DNA of 64,000 bases from Bombyx mori (GCF_030269925.1 NC_085130.1:4910501-4974500); one strand, 5' to 3'. Counted from the first letter of the stretch, positions 19,852 through 28,772 are shown. Notes: a model not told the origin generated them from the letters alone. Made by a program: numbers and translations.

Positions 19852-20040
19852 AGAAGAAGCAGAAGGGTCGTCGTGCTCCCTTGCGGGGGCACGGAACACC
19901 TCTGCCCGGGTAGAAGCTCCCTGCCACTCAGAGCAGGGGTGAGATAATGCAGAAGGGTAGTTGGGGAGGGTTCGGTATGCGGGCTCGGTCGCGGCTTACA
20001 TCTATAATAATATATACTTATATATAATACTGATGGGCTT
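19852..20040 (-). mobile_element. 3' partner of the U6 chimera, unknown retroelement
   Basis: On the minus strand this follows the U6 part without a break: AAGCCCATCAGTATTATATA, an AT-rich link, then a GC-rich end. It ends at the target duplication without a poly-A. Two near-copies of ACCCTTCTGC..TCTCACC..CTG occur inside (19932-19961 and 19845-19872), the second running into the duplication. An open frame covers it, but I recognise no protein. In mammals U6 is found fused to LINE-1 3' ends; here the partner may be a LINE 3' end without a poly-A. Confidence 0.5.
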
Positions 20041-20093
20041 AAAATGTGGAATGCTTCACGATTTTGCGGGTCATCCTTGCGCAAGGGGCCATT

Positions 20094-20127
<34 letters not shown>

Positions 20128-20153
20128 CTAGTATAGTATAGTACTGCCGAAGC
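20041..20153 (-). pseudogene. U6 spliceosomal snRNA pseudogene (5' half of a chimera)
   Basis: Minus strand reads GCTTCGGCAG, then CTAAAATTGGAACGATACAG, AGAAGATTAGAATGGCCCC, GCGCAAGGATGACCCGC and CGTGAAGCATTCCACATTTT. This matches almost the whole of the 107-nt U6 RNA, lacking about the first 5 nt. Changes: about 12 extra bases (TACTATACTATACTAG-type) after CGGCAG, one extra T before GCGCAAGG, and the catalytic AGC changed to AGA (TTAGAATGG). The ACAGAGA motif is intact. Upstream on its strand is Bm1, with no snRNA promoter, so it is a retropseudogene and not a working gene. Confidence 0.92.
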
Positions 20154-20230
20154 AGTCAGTGGTGGCTTTTAAGTTTCCGATGTCTATAGGCTCCAGCAAC
20201 CACTAAACACCAGGTGGGCCGGGAGATTTT

Positions 20231-20412
20231 TTAATCATCTAACCATTGAAAATGCTGAAATTCAAAGTATACACTAATTACTTTTGGAAAGTGAAAGCTG
20301 CCATGGTAGCTTTCACTTTCCAAACTTACTTACTCTGTTAGCCAAATTTAATAACTTTAATATTTTATTCTGGTGATCCTGTGGTCAAGACATTAGAGCA
20401 AAGTGGTAAAAC
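20231..20412 (+). repeat. Bm1-associated repeat, copy 2, with a new perfect palindrome
   Basis: Matches 9243-9421, but its middle forms a perfect inverted repeat: TTTGGAAAGTGAAAGCT (20283-20299), eight central bases, then the exact reverse complement (20308-20324). Copy 1 has CCACAGTAGCTTACCAACTT there and cannot form the stem. Confidence 0.85.
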
Positions 20413-20660
20413 CTGGTGGTAGTACCTCTTGTGAGTCCGCACGGATAGGTACCGCCACCCTGCCTATTCCTGCCGTGAAGCAGTAATACGTTTCTGTTTG
20501 AAGGGTGGGGCAGCCGTTGTACTGTAAAAACTGCTGAGACCTTAGAACTCATATCTCATGGCGGCATTTACGTTGTGAATGTCTATGGGCCTGGTAACCA
20601 CTTAGCACCAGGTGGTCCGTGAGCTCGTGGAATTACGCGGGTAAGCAATAAAAAAAACTT
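20413..20660 (+). mobile_element. Bm1 SINE
   Basis: Body from CTGGTGGTAGTACCTCTTGT to GTAAGCAATAAAAAAAA. The region before the tail (GTGGAATTACGCGGGTAAGC) differs from the usual CCACCCATCTAAGC. Confidence 0.9.
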
Positions 20661-20802
20661 TGTCATGTTTTTTGTTTTTATTTTAATTGCTTGGATGCTT
20701 TTAATGTCTTCGTTCTTTGATACGTGTGCATGTTTACAAGTTATTCGGACATCTTGTTGTATTACAAATTTATTTGGATGATTCCTACACATAGTTGTTT
20801 TA

Positions 20803-21046
20803 TTTTTTACCTATGCTGATAGCCTGGAGAGGCTATATCAGCTTCGCCCTAAGGTGTAGGTGAGCTCACAGGGTTCAAACCGGAGTGTTGCTAACCCTGG
20901 CCCTACCAAGAGCAGTGCTTCGCAGAATCTACCACCGGACCGGAAAAGCGACCCACTGCGAAGATCCGGCGAGAAACTCAGTAGGCTGTATCTATGGGTT
21001 AATTCTCTCGACGAGCCTTCGTCGCAAGCGACGGATTCGACGAGGA
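20803..21046 (-). repeat. Hp3 repeat, reverse
   Basis: CTATGCTGATAGCCTGGAGA, GAGCAGTGCTTCGCAGAATC, AAGATCCGGCGAGAAACTCA and CGTCGCAAGCGACGGATTCG. A short GATA-rich stretch follows (21046-21063). Confidence 0.85.
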
Positions 21047-21620
21047 ATAGATAGATCGATAGATACCTCAAGCTAAGTAAAGCATTTCTAAAAATTACAT
21101 TATTAGTCAACAATATACAAATAAAGAATAAAATAAAAACTTTTAATGTTATATATTTCATTGGCTTTGAAAGTAAAAACATTATTAGACTCTTTTTAAT
21201 ATTCAGTACAATATCACTTTAAATTACAAAAAGGCATTCAAAATTAACGATACGTCCTCGGAGTAATGACTGGTGTTCTGCGAAAAAAAAAATAGAGAAA
21301 CTTTATTAAATTTCGGAGCTTATTCATCAGCTTTGACGAGCTTGTTTTATAAAATAACGCTTATTAAATTTATAACGATGTTGCTTGCTTTTTATTTCGG
21401 AGTACCGATCGAATTGTACGGAATACGAAAGCTGGCTTATGACATTAAAAAGTTGACATCTTCATCGTAAAGGTTCGAACAGCTAAGGAGAGCTTTGAAA
21501 AAAATGGAATTTTTATAGCACCACGTGTTTGATAAAAACAATGCGTATCTATTACTTTTTTATTGAAATGGTACACGTTCTGAGCCCCTCCGATTGTAAC
21601 TTTGCCCCAATCTATTCAGA
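21047..21620. other. AT-rich sequence, nothing recognised
   Basis: A 65-codon open frame at 21273-21470 shows no known domain. Confidence 0.45.
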
Positions 21621-21755
21621 GAAAAAACTCAGTCAACACAAAGCCGAACCTCAGACGAGGAATCCGCGCCCCTGGGGGCACGAGGGGCTTATTCACTTGA
21701 CGGTTTGCAGATGTTGAGAGCAGACCACGAACCTAAGGAGGTTTTTAAGGATCCT
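21621..21755 (-). mobile_element. LINE 3' end (same family as 18736)
   Basis: AAGCCGAACCTCAGACGAGG, CCCCTGGGGGCACGAGGGGC, TTTGCAGATGTTGAGAGCAG. The poly-A (as T) is lost or replaced by GAGAAAAAAC. Diverged. Confidence 0.65.
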
Positions 21756-21789
21756 TACCTATAGAAACGCTCAACTTGGCACTCTTTTA

Positions 21790-22210
21790 ACTGACGTCTA
21801 ATCACCGCCCTTGAGAAAAAACTTGGGCAGAGCAAGGGGGTTTCCGCGAGAAACAGTACAACTAGACTCGTGGTGCCACTCCAACGAAGCCCGATAGACG
21901 ACCTCGGTAACAGGGCACATCAGACCACCCAAACGGTGCCACTGGTATTCCAGGATACCTCGCTGGGTCCGGGAGACCACGCCTCCAGCACAATCCACTA
22001 AGATTGAAGCCTCCGCGATCGAACTTCCTCCGTACCTGGAGGTGGCTCCCCGCTGGATTCTTTCCAATAACCTTACACGACCCAAACCTTTGACAGTTGA
22101 CCATTGCAATCTGCCAGCTTTCTCAAGCTTGCCCCTCATTCCATGCCTCTGGGATGCATAGCTGGGTAAGCCAAAAGCAGCATGGAGCCAGGTAGCGCGC
22201 CAGTCAGTTA
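21790..22210. other. GC-rich unclassified block
   Basis: Clearly richer in G and C than its surroundings. The minus strand is open for 113 codons (21798-22139; GGSSIAEASILVDCAGGVVS), and an overlapping frame is open for 80. No family is recognised. It could be an internal part of a LINE, since a LINE 3' end lies just before it in the matching orientation, but no homology supports this. Confidence 0.4.
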
Positions 22211-22520
22211 CCAGGTTATTTACTCTGCTTCAAGGCATATACATAATCTGTTTGTTGTGAGGGAACCCGATATATGTAGTTAAGTGAGCCGAAAATCGGG
22301 GATTAATGACTTTTTAGAAATATCCCTATGTTATGTACCATATCCGTCTCATGACGACCACCTAAACCAGATTCTGGGCTACGTTGTCGATAAGTAGGAT
22401 CAAACTTAACTAGTCCTCTCACTTTGCCTTGGCTTTATTCTGGCATAATTTCACGGATAGTCTATTACTGTTAAACAAGATAGTAAGTACATAGTGTATG
22501 AACATGAACGTCAGACGTAT

Positions 22521-22768
22521 TTACGGTGGTAGGACCTCTTGTGAGTCCGCGCGGGTGGGTACCACCGCCCTGCCTATTTCTGCCGTGAAGCAGTAATGCG
22601 TTTCGGTTTGAAGGCTGGGGCAGCCGTTGTAACTATACTGAGACCTTACAACTTATATCTCGATATGGGTGGCGCATTTACGTTGTACATGTCTATGGGC
22701 TCGAGTAACCACTTAACATCAGGTGGGCTGTAAGCTCGTCCACCCATCTAAGCAATAAAAAAAAAAAA
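22521..22768 (+). mobile_element. Bm1 SINE, complete body
   Basis: From ACGGTGGTAGGACCTCTTGT to CACCCATCTAAGCAATAAAA. Well preserved. Confidence 0.93.
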
Positions 22769-22786
22769 CCTTCGTTGCGAAAATGG

Positions 22787-22910
22787 AACATGTGCTAAGT
22801 ACGTATAAAAAATATGAATAAAGAAAATAGCTTGTGTCTGTAGAATGTTCTTAAAGTGTGTGAAAAGCTGTGAGCTCGTCCATCAAAAATAAATAAAAAA
22901 AAATCCAATC
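22787..22910 (+). repeat. 72-bp dispersed repeat, copy 2, followed by a Bm1 3' tail
   Basis: 22787-22858 matches 10346-10417. A Bm1 tail (GCTGTGAGCTCGTCCATC plus A-rich) follows at 22866-22910. The repeat is thus sandwiched between a complete Bm1 and a second Bm1 tail. Confidence 0.7.
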
Positions 22911-23232
22911 CAAAAAAAAATCCAATAAAAAAAAATGAATGTCTCAGAATTAAAAGAAATTACACCGCTAAAATTGATGAAAAGTTCTTCGATTATGTGT
23001 AGGTATTATGTGTACACTCTTAAAGCTAACAGCTGATGTTCTAAGAATTAAAATAATAGTAAAAAACATAGCAAACCTGTAGGTGTTATAAGAAATCTTA
23101 TCGAGTCTCCACGTAGGGAATTTTCTAGGTCGAATCACTTTGACATTGGGAGTGACCCTTTGACTGAAACGAAGAAAACGTTGATTTGATTTTTGTTTGT
23201 AGTTCAGTAAATGTCTTCACTCCAGCCATGAG

Positions 23233-23430
23233 CGGGCCCTACGTTCTCTCCATAGCCTATTAATTCGTTGTCCCACACATAGTTCTAGTTATGGTCGTAA
23301 CTCTTTCGTCGTGCAATCTGTTCTGCTATGGAATGCGCTTCCTCTCGAGATCAGGACTATTACTAACCGCTGCACGTTCAAGTTAAGGGTTCGGCGAATG
23401 TTCTTGGAAAACTTAGCGGAGTCATCATGA
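23233..23430 (+). pseudogene. Jockey/CR1-type LINE, C-terminus, open to its stop
   Basis: 65 uninterrupted codons and TGA (23428-23430): RALRSLHSLLIRCPTHSSS, YGRNSFVVQSVLLWNALPL, EIRTITNRCTFKLRVRRMF. The P.H...YG..SF......LWN.LP..IR....FK..V pattern is the C-terminus of Jockey/CR1 LINEs. It differs from the RLWNELP lineage in this window. The frame is intact but 5'-truncated. Its 3' untranslated region follows. Confidence 0.85.
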
Positions 23431-23703
23431 ACTTATTAAGATGAAGTTATTTGTTAAGGTTTATTAATATATTCCTTTTAATACTATATAAACTATTATA
23501 TATATATATGTATGTATGTGTGTATGTATGTATGTATGTATGTATATACTTTTTGTAACGTAATATAAATTTCATTTCATTGCACCTACCACTATCCACT
23601 CTGCACTACCTTTGGCTGACTGGTAGAGAATGCCTTGGGCATTAAGTCCGCCAATGTAAATTTTACATGAAGTGTAATAAATAAATTAAATAAATAAATA
23701 AAT
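23431..23703 (+). mobile_element. LINE 3' untranslated region with microsatellites
   Basis: Follows the stop codon directly. Contains a TA/TATG microsatellite (23496-23547), then GGCTGACTGGTAGAGAATGC and CATTAAGTCCGCC, and ends in (TAAA)n-like AAATAAATTAAATAAATAAA. A short-unit tail is typical for CR1/Jockey 3' ends. Confidence 0.75.
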
Positions 23704-24201
23704 GAGTTCATCTACTGGTGTGGAATGATTACTTAACCACCTGTATGCAAACCGGCAGATTTCTCTGATCGATAAGCACTATAATATTATAATTATATCG
23801 CAGTTTAGCGTGAGGCAAAGTACCAGATAGAAAATAAAACCAAAAAAAACAATGCAGACAAAATCAATCTTCAAAAGAATTAGAAGCAACCTTATGGTTG
23901 TAATATTAAGACTCATTATGAGAACGAAAAAAAACTCTTTCGGCATCAAAACAAATTGAATGCGATAATAAAAAAAAATTAGCAAATCCTCAATCGTCCG
24001 ACATTCTTTGTTGCCTATTCATTATTAAAGCATCTTAAGGGATGACATAGATCTGCGGAAAGAATCCGTTTCTTTATTTAACAAATACAATTTCTTTAAA
24101 TACTGACGTCATCGTACCGTGAGTAAAGAACCAAAATTAAAGCAACAGTGGCTACGAAAATTCTCGCGTAACCAAAGCAGATGTAACCCTTGCCATTGAT
24201 C
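23704..24201. other. AT-rich sequence, nothing recognised
   Basis: A 68-codon minus-strand frame at 23779-23985 is an artefact of A/T runs. Confidence 0.5.
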
Positions 24202-24447
24202 TTTTTTTTTTATTGCTTAGATGGGTGGACGAGCTCACAGCCCACCTGGTGTAAAGTGGTTACTGGAGCCCATGGACATCTACAACGTTAATGCGCCACC
24301 CACCTTGAGATATAAGTTCTATGATCTCAGTATAGTTACAACGGCTGCCCCACCCTTCAAACCGAAACGCATTACTGCTTCACGGCAGAAATAGGCATGG
24401 TGGTGGTACCTACCCGCGCGGACTCACAAGAGGTCCTACCACCAGTA
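24202..24447 (-). mobile_element. Bm1 SINE, complete body
   Basis: Poly-T, CACAGCCCACCTGGTGTAAA, CTGCTTCACGGCAGAAATAG, GGTCCTACCACCAGTAA. Well preserved. Confidence 0.93.
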
Positions 24448-24514
24448 AACTCAGCCATACGTGAAATAAATAAAAAAGCTATGAAAAAATATTGGATTTG
24501 GGTTACGGCAAATA

Positions 24515-24597
24515 GAAGGACTTCCACCAAGCGAGCGAAGTTGCTCGGTAGACCGACGGCCCGAATGTTATTGTTCGGAACTTGTACAAATCAAACG
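24515..24597 (+). repeat. TTCGGAAC repeat, copy 2
   Basis: ACTTCCACCAAGCGAGCGAA..GTTGCTCGGTAGACCGACGG then CCGAATGTTATTGTTCGG (imperfect inverted repeat) and AACTTGTAC. Confidence 0.7.
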
Positions 24598-24769
24598 AAA
24601 AACAAAATTGTTATTTTTATTTAATTCCGAGCATTTTCATATTTATCTACCTTTTAAACCTTCTCTGGACTTCCACAAATAATTCAAGAGCAAAATTAGC
24701 CCAATCGGTCCAGCCGTTCTCGAGTTTTAGTGAGACTAACGAACAGCAATTCATTTTTATATATATAGA
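24598..24769 (-). mobile_element. Lep1-type Helitron-like element, truncated
   Basis: On the minus strand it starts TCTATATATATAAAAATGAA and includes CGTTAGTCTCACTAAAACTC and GGTCCAGCC-type sequence. The CTAG end is missing (compare 58736-59025). The TC end abuts a (GATA)n tract. The Lep1 group of moth Helitron-like elements is known for association with microsatellites. Confidence 0.8.
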
Positions 24770-24786
24770 TAGATAGATAGATAGAC
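24766..24786. repeat. (GATA)n microsatellite
   Basis: About five GATA units immediately next to the Helitron end. Confidence 0.9.
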
Positions 24787-25405
24787 TAGTACTCACTTTG
24801 GTGCGTATGGTCCTTTTTCAGTTTTCCCCGGTATGTTCCGTCTAGATTTTGTGCCGAATGCGGAAAATTTCTTTTTTCTGTAAATATCATTTAATTTCTC
24901 ATTAAATTAAGTTTCGATTATAAAAAAAAGAAACATCGTTATTGTTTCCCAATCATACAAGTTAGCAGTAAAAGCAGTCATACCTTAACATAAAATTCTG
25001 CCCTACCAAGCACTCTGCAATCAGTTAGTCGATCTACTGACCATCAATTCAAGTGTTCCAAGAGTTTGAGGTCAGACAGGTGATAGTAAAGCAATAAGCT
25101 AAATCACACGAATCTATGCTCTTACCTAATCAGGTAAATAATAAAACTAGATAGGCTATACAGCAAAAGTCACACTAAAATAAAGAATGAAATATGGCAT
25201 ATTGCATTTTATAGTTCACCTTCTGGAACAGTGTGAGAGTGAACAATGACTAAAGACACAGGATGAATGATATGAATAAGCCACCCATATTGAGGCTTGA
25301 GGTCTATGTCTCAATTCTGTAGCATACGAATTTTTTTGCAGTTTTGATTTTTGTTGTATGTACTCCTGTATATTCGCATCACTGGATACGATAACACCAG
25401 GTTTT
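24787..25405. other. Unrecognised; faint Bm1 trace
   Basis: Near 25275-25320 CACCCATATTGAGGCTTGAGG..TCTATGTCTCA resembles an old reverse Bm1. Nothing else seen. Confidence 0.4.
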
Positions 25406-25481
25406 GTCCTTTAGGCCACGACAACGAATTGTAGGTAGATTCCGTACTATCATCTTACACTTGTAGGTAGATTCCGTACTA
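25406..25481. repeat. Bm1 head tip plus 21-bp direct repeat
   Basis: 25406-25425 (GTCCTTTAGGCCACGACAAC) is a reverse Bm1 5' tip. Directly after it TTGTAGGTAGATTCCGTACT (and a following A) occurs twice exactly, at 25429-25449 and 25461-25481, separated by TCATCTTACAC. Confidence 0.8.
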
Positions 25482-26096
25482 ATTTTAAATACATAAGTTC
25501 TCCATCACAATACTCAATTTTAATGATAATTAGTCTAAAATTAGACTTCCGTTTATTTTGAGTTTTTGGATATCACACAACTCCTGTAAGCTAGAAATAC
25601 GCTTTACCACAGGAAAATAGACACTGTAAGAATTTGTAAAGGAGGAGTAATTGGGTAGGGCCGATTTATGGAAAACTATTTGTACAAATTTGAGGATCAG
25701 GTGGGCTATGAATTGTCAGTAATCTTCAATTTCAAAACAAAATTCCTCTCCAACATTTACTAACAGCTTTCCAATCAAAATGTCACCACAAAAATGTTGC
25801 TTGTTTAAATTTCTAAACTGCTATCCACAGTAATCCTTTCGTAATTAGGCTCTTCGTGTGGTTAGGTTAAGGGTAGGCGCGATCAGGATCCGATGGGATT
25901 TAAAGGATTTTCGTCTGGCCTCTAGTGATGTAGTGGTATTTCGGAGCGAAATTTCTGAGAAATTTCCGGGAACATATCGTCGCTATATACGTATTCCGTT
26001 TGTAAATAAATAGCTAGAGACTACGCAAGACTCTGATTTTGTCATTAATTTTTGAATGCTCATAATTTTGACACTAGTTAATCAAAGTCGATTGAA
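25482..26096. other. Unrecognised sequence
   Basis: No repeat shared within the window and no coding signal. Confidence 0.45.
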
Positions 26097-26175
26097 GTCG
26101 TCGTTGTCTAAAGGATAAGACGTCCTATGCATTCGTATCAAGCGATGCAACGGTGTTCGAATCCCGAAAAAAAAA
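26097..26175 (+). mobile_element. Bm1 tRNA-like head alone, with short A tail
   Basis: GTCGTCGTTGTCTAAAGGAT (A-box side) to GGTGTTCGAATCCC (B box), ending in A9 at 26167-26175. The rest of Bm1 is absent. It could be a tRNA-related retropseudogene or a head-only SINE copy. Confidence 0.85.
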
Positions 26176-26399
26176 CCGTCTTCTCTGTAAACAGATTTAC
26201 AGCCCACCTGTTTTTAAAAATTTAATTTCACTCATGCCAATGCATCCGCGATGTAGAAGTTGCCTAGGAGCGCTTTCAACGCAATTAATAATTCCAGTAC
26301 GTCAAGGCGTACGACTTCATCCAAATTACGATGTATAATATGTAGATACTTTAAGTAGCGAAATTGCCTTTTTTATTTTTTTTGCTTCCTATTCGCTGG

Positions 26400-26850
26400 T
26401 AGCCTAAGAGGCTATTTCAGCTACGTCCGGACGAGTAGGTGAGCTCACGGGCTCAACCTGAGAGAATTTGCTAACACTAGCCCTTTTTTTTCCGGGTCGT
26501 GGGCCGAACCTCCTACGAGGTCCCCGTACCTAGGGGGCGCGCGGGGTATGTGGGACTAGTCCGTGACTGCGAGGCCGCGGGCCTCAGGATGTTATCAGGG
26601 CCCTACCCACTAAGCGACTCCCCTGCACTCTTCGCCCAAGCGTCCATCCCCTCCGAACTCAAAACCCGGATGAGGTAAGGAGTTTACCGCGGTCAACACT
26701 ACAACCAGACGGCGTAGCTCACCCCAAGGACGCCCGGTGCTAGCACAAGCCCTAGCAAGAGCAGTGCTTTGCAGAATCAACCGCTGGATCGGAATCGCTA
26801 CCCACTGAGACGGTCCGGGGAGAGACTCAGTGGGCTATGTCTATGAAATT
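26400..26850 (-). repeat. Hp3 repeat, reverse, interrupted
   Basis: Left part: CTAAGAGGCTATTTCAGCTA..GTAGGTGAGCTCACGGGCTC..GCTAACACTAGCCC. Right part: AAGAGCAGTGCTTTGCAGAA..GAGAGACTCAGTGGGCTATG. The halves are separated by a LINE insertion. Confidence 0.85.
26484..26738 (-). mobile_element. 5'-truncated LINE nested in Hp3
   Basis: Starts with T8 (minus-strand poly-A) and CCGGGTCGTGGGCCGAACCT, and runs to CCCAAGGACGCCCGGT. Flanks GCTAACACTAGCCC (26470-26483) and GCTAGCACAAGCCC (26739-26752) match at 12 of 14, an aged target duplication. Same family as 18736-19063 and almost the same 5' extent. Confidence 0.85.
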
Positions 26851-26884
26851 GCCTATATTTAACCAGTAATAGTTCGCGAGGATC

Positions 26885-26975
26885 CGCTGGATGTAGGCAG
26901 CACAGGACCGGTCTTTGTGGCAAGGCTTGGGGAGGCCTATGTCCAACAGTGGACGCCTGTGGGCTGATAAGAAGA
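26885..26975 (+). pseudogene. RTE-like LINE, last codons
   Basis: CACAGGACCGGTCTTTGTGG then GGCTTGGGGAGGCCTATGTC gives QDRSLWQGLG in one frame and RLGEAYVQQWTPVG plus stop in the next, as in moth RTE ends (..DRS.W..LGEAYVQQWT..G stop). A frameshift separates the two. About 30 codons remain. Confidence 0.75.
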
Positions 26976-26984
26976 AGAAGTTCG

Positions 26985-27120
26985 TATTGCGAGCCCCCAG
27001 GGGTGGTTACCTCCGTCCCGCTTATTTCTACCACAAGCCAACAACGAGTTGCGGCTAAAACTGTAGGACCACCGTTGTTCAATTGAGACTCCGGTCACAA
27101 GTCCGAAAGTAGATGCAAGC
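26985..27120 (+). mobile_element. Bm1-related, highly diverged
   Basis: GTATTGCGAGCCCCCAGGGG, CGCTTATTTCTACCACAAGC and AGGACCACCGTTG..GAGACTCCGGTC in Bm1 order. Confidence 0.55.
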
Positions 27121-27363
27121 TTTCATTTTGTCATGAATCGGGCTCCATTACTCTCGTTATATGAACAGAGCTTAAGCTAATGAAAACGTGCCAAAAAATA
27201 AGCTTTACTTCTGCGGATAATGTATTGTGACTCCTTTGGGCGTGACTTTTTGTTTGCAAGGACCGCTGTTACCACACGGACAACCTTTCAAAGGCTTCAA
27301 GGCTGTGTACGCCGGGATTGCTACAGCTCTGTAACAAAAGATAAGTTTCGAGAGAAATAAGAT

Positions 27364-27592
27364 TACTGGTGGTATGACCTCTTGTGAGTCCGCACGTGTA
27401 GGTACCACCTATTTCTGCCGTGAAGCAGTAATGCGTTTCGGTTTAAACGGTGGGGCAGCCATTGTAACTTGTACTTGAGACCTTAGAACTTTTATCTCAA
27501 GGCGGGTGACGGCATTTACGTTGTAGATGTGTATGGGCTCCAGTAACCACTTAACACCCGGTGGACTGTGAGCTCATCTGCCCATCTAAAAA
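27364..27592 (+). mobile_element. Bm1 SINE
   Basis: ACTGGTGGTATGACCTCTTG to GTGAGCTCATCTGCCCATCT. About 12 bp are missing between GGTACCACC and TATTTCTGCC. Confidence 0.92.
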
Positions 27593-27912
27593 GAAAAGAA
27601 AAGTCAATTGATCTTTGCGGTGACCATTTAATGATAATTGGTGGTCATGTGTCTGAGATATCTAGTACTCCTACAAGTTTCCGAAAACGCTTGAAACACT
27701 TCATAAGCATCTGAATTTTGCTTCGTGAGTCCTCCATGACATATATGGATCATTTACTGATTGACAACATCTCGCTACAATTCTTTATCCTCACTTGAGG
27801 ATTGCACCTAACGACATTTTCGAAAGCTAAAGGATGCAATAGCATCCATCCCAGGCAATAGCCAACGAGGGCAGATTTAATCCTGATGTCCCTGGTCCGA
27901 AACTGCACCGTA

Positions 27913-27968
27913 TTATGAAAATGAGCTGTGGGCTGTGAGCTCGTCCACCCATCCAAGGAAAAAAAAAT
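27913..27968 (+). mobile_element. Bm1 3' end
   Basis: TGAGCTGTGGGCTGTGAGCT, CGTCCACCCATCCAAGG and A8. It is part of a longer open minus frame that is not a gene. Confidence 0.8.
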
Positions 27969-28002
27969 TAAATCTGTAGTTCCCACCATCTTACCCATCA
28001 AC

Positions 28003-28180
28003 CAACTAGTAATGCATCCGTTTTAAAGGATGCGGTATAGCCATTATGATAATAAGCTTAGAGATTATGACCACTTGGCTCAAGGTAGGTTGTGGCATGG
28101 CACGTAGTGATACTAATGGGCTTTGGTAGTTACTTAACATCAAGATCGTGAGCTCGTCCCAACTAAATCTAAACACATGC
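28003..28180 (+). mobile_element. Bm1, diverged
   Basis: AGTAATGCATCCGTTTTAAA, GGCTCAAGGTAGGTTGTGGC, ATGGGCTTTGGTAG and CGTGAGCTCGTCCC in order. Confidence 0.75.
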
Positions 28181-28772
28181 AAAATTAGTGACGTCAATCA
28201 TAAAGTAATTCATATAAAATAATCTTACTCTCTCTTCTTGAAAACTTTCCATTTCGGTTTCTCGGTTATTACGTAACGTAGATTTGATAAACTGTAATAA
28301 ACATCATCTCAATAAAATATGATTTTAAAACAAAAGCCAAATTTATTATATTAAACTTATTAGAAAAAATGATTAAATGTCCCTGGTAGAGGAGTCTAAA
28401 GACGTCATTACGTAACCATTATGTCGTTTGAAATTGCCAAATGTACCTTTGAAATATGAGAACGAAGTCAAACACATTATTGGTTCGCAATATACTAATG
28501 TTTATAGTAATAAAATGCGGAACATATGGAATAAAATGCGGAATAAAACGGATGAGGTAAACGAAAGAAGAAACAGAGAAAGTCCCTTCTTATGGCTCGT
28601 TGGAATATGAAGATATTACCGAAAGAGGGTTGACATCAGACAAGCGGCCGATCGTAAAACTCACTCAAAATCCCTATGCAGCATGATATAGGTACGTACC
28701 GCGCCGCCCCACATTATGTGAGATAAGAGCAAAAAGAAGAAGATTATTTTATGCAACATTATAAAATAATCT

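Larger units (their letters stand above)
19650..20229 (+). mobile_element. Bm1 SINE, diverged, interrupted by a U6 chimera
   Basis: The left part (19650-19851) keeps CCCGCAAGAATTATAA, GGATGGGGCAGCTGTTATAC and GTGTCTCAAAGTCAGTGGTG. The right part (20154-20229) restarts with AGTCAGTGGTG and continues GATGTCTATAGGCTCCAGCA to ACACCAGGTGGGCCGGGAG. The body is continuous when one AGTCAGTGGTG is removed. Confidence 0.8.

Noticed and set aside
19803..20084. 93-codon minus-strand frame
   Set aside because: Runs across the junction of the U6 RNA sequence, its partner and Bm1; U6 is not coding.
23496..23547. Possible regulatory TATG repeat
   Set aside because: A simple microsatellite within a LINE 3' region; no reason to assign regulation.
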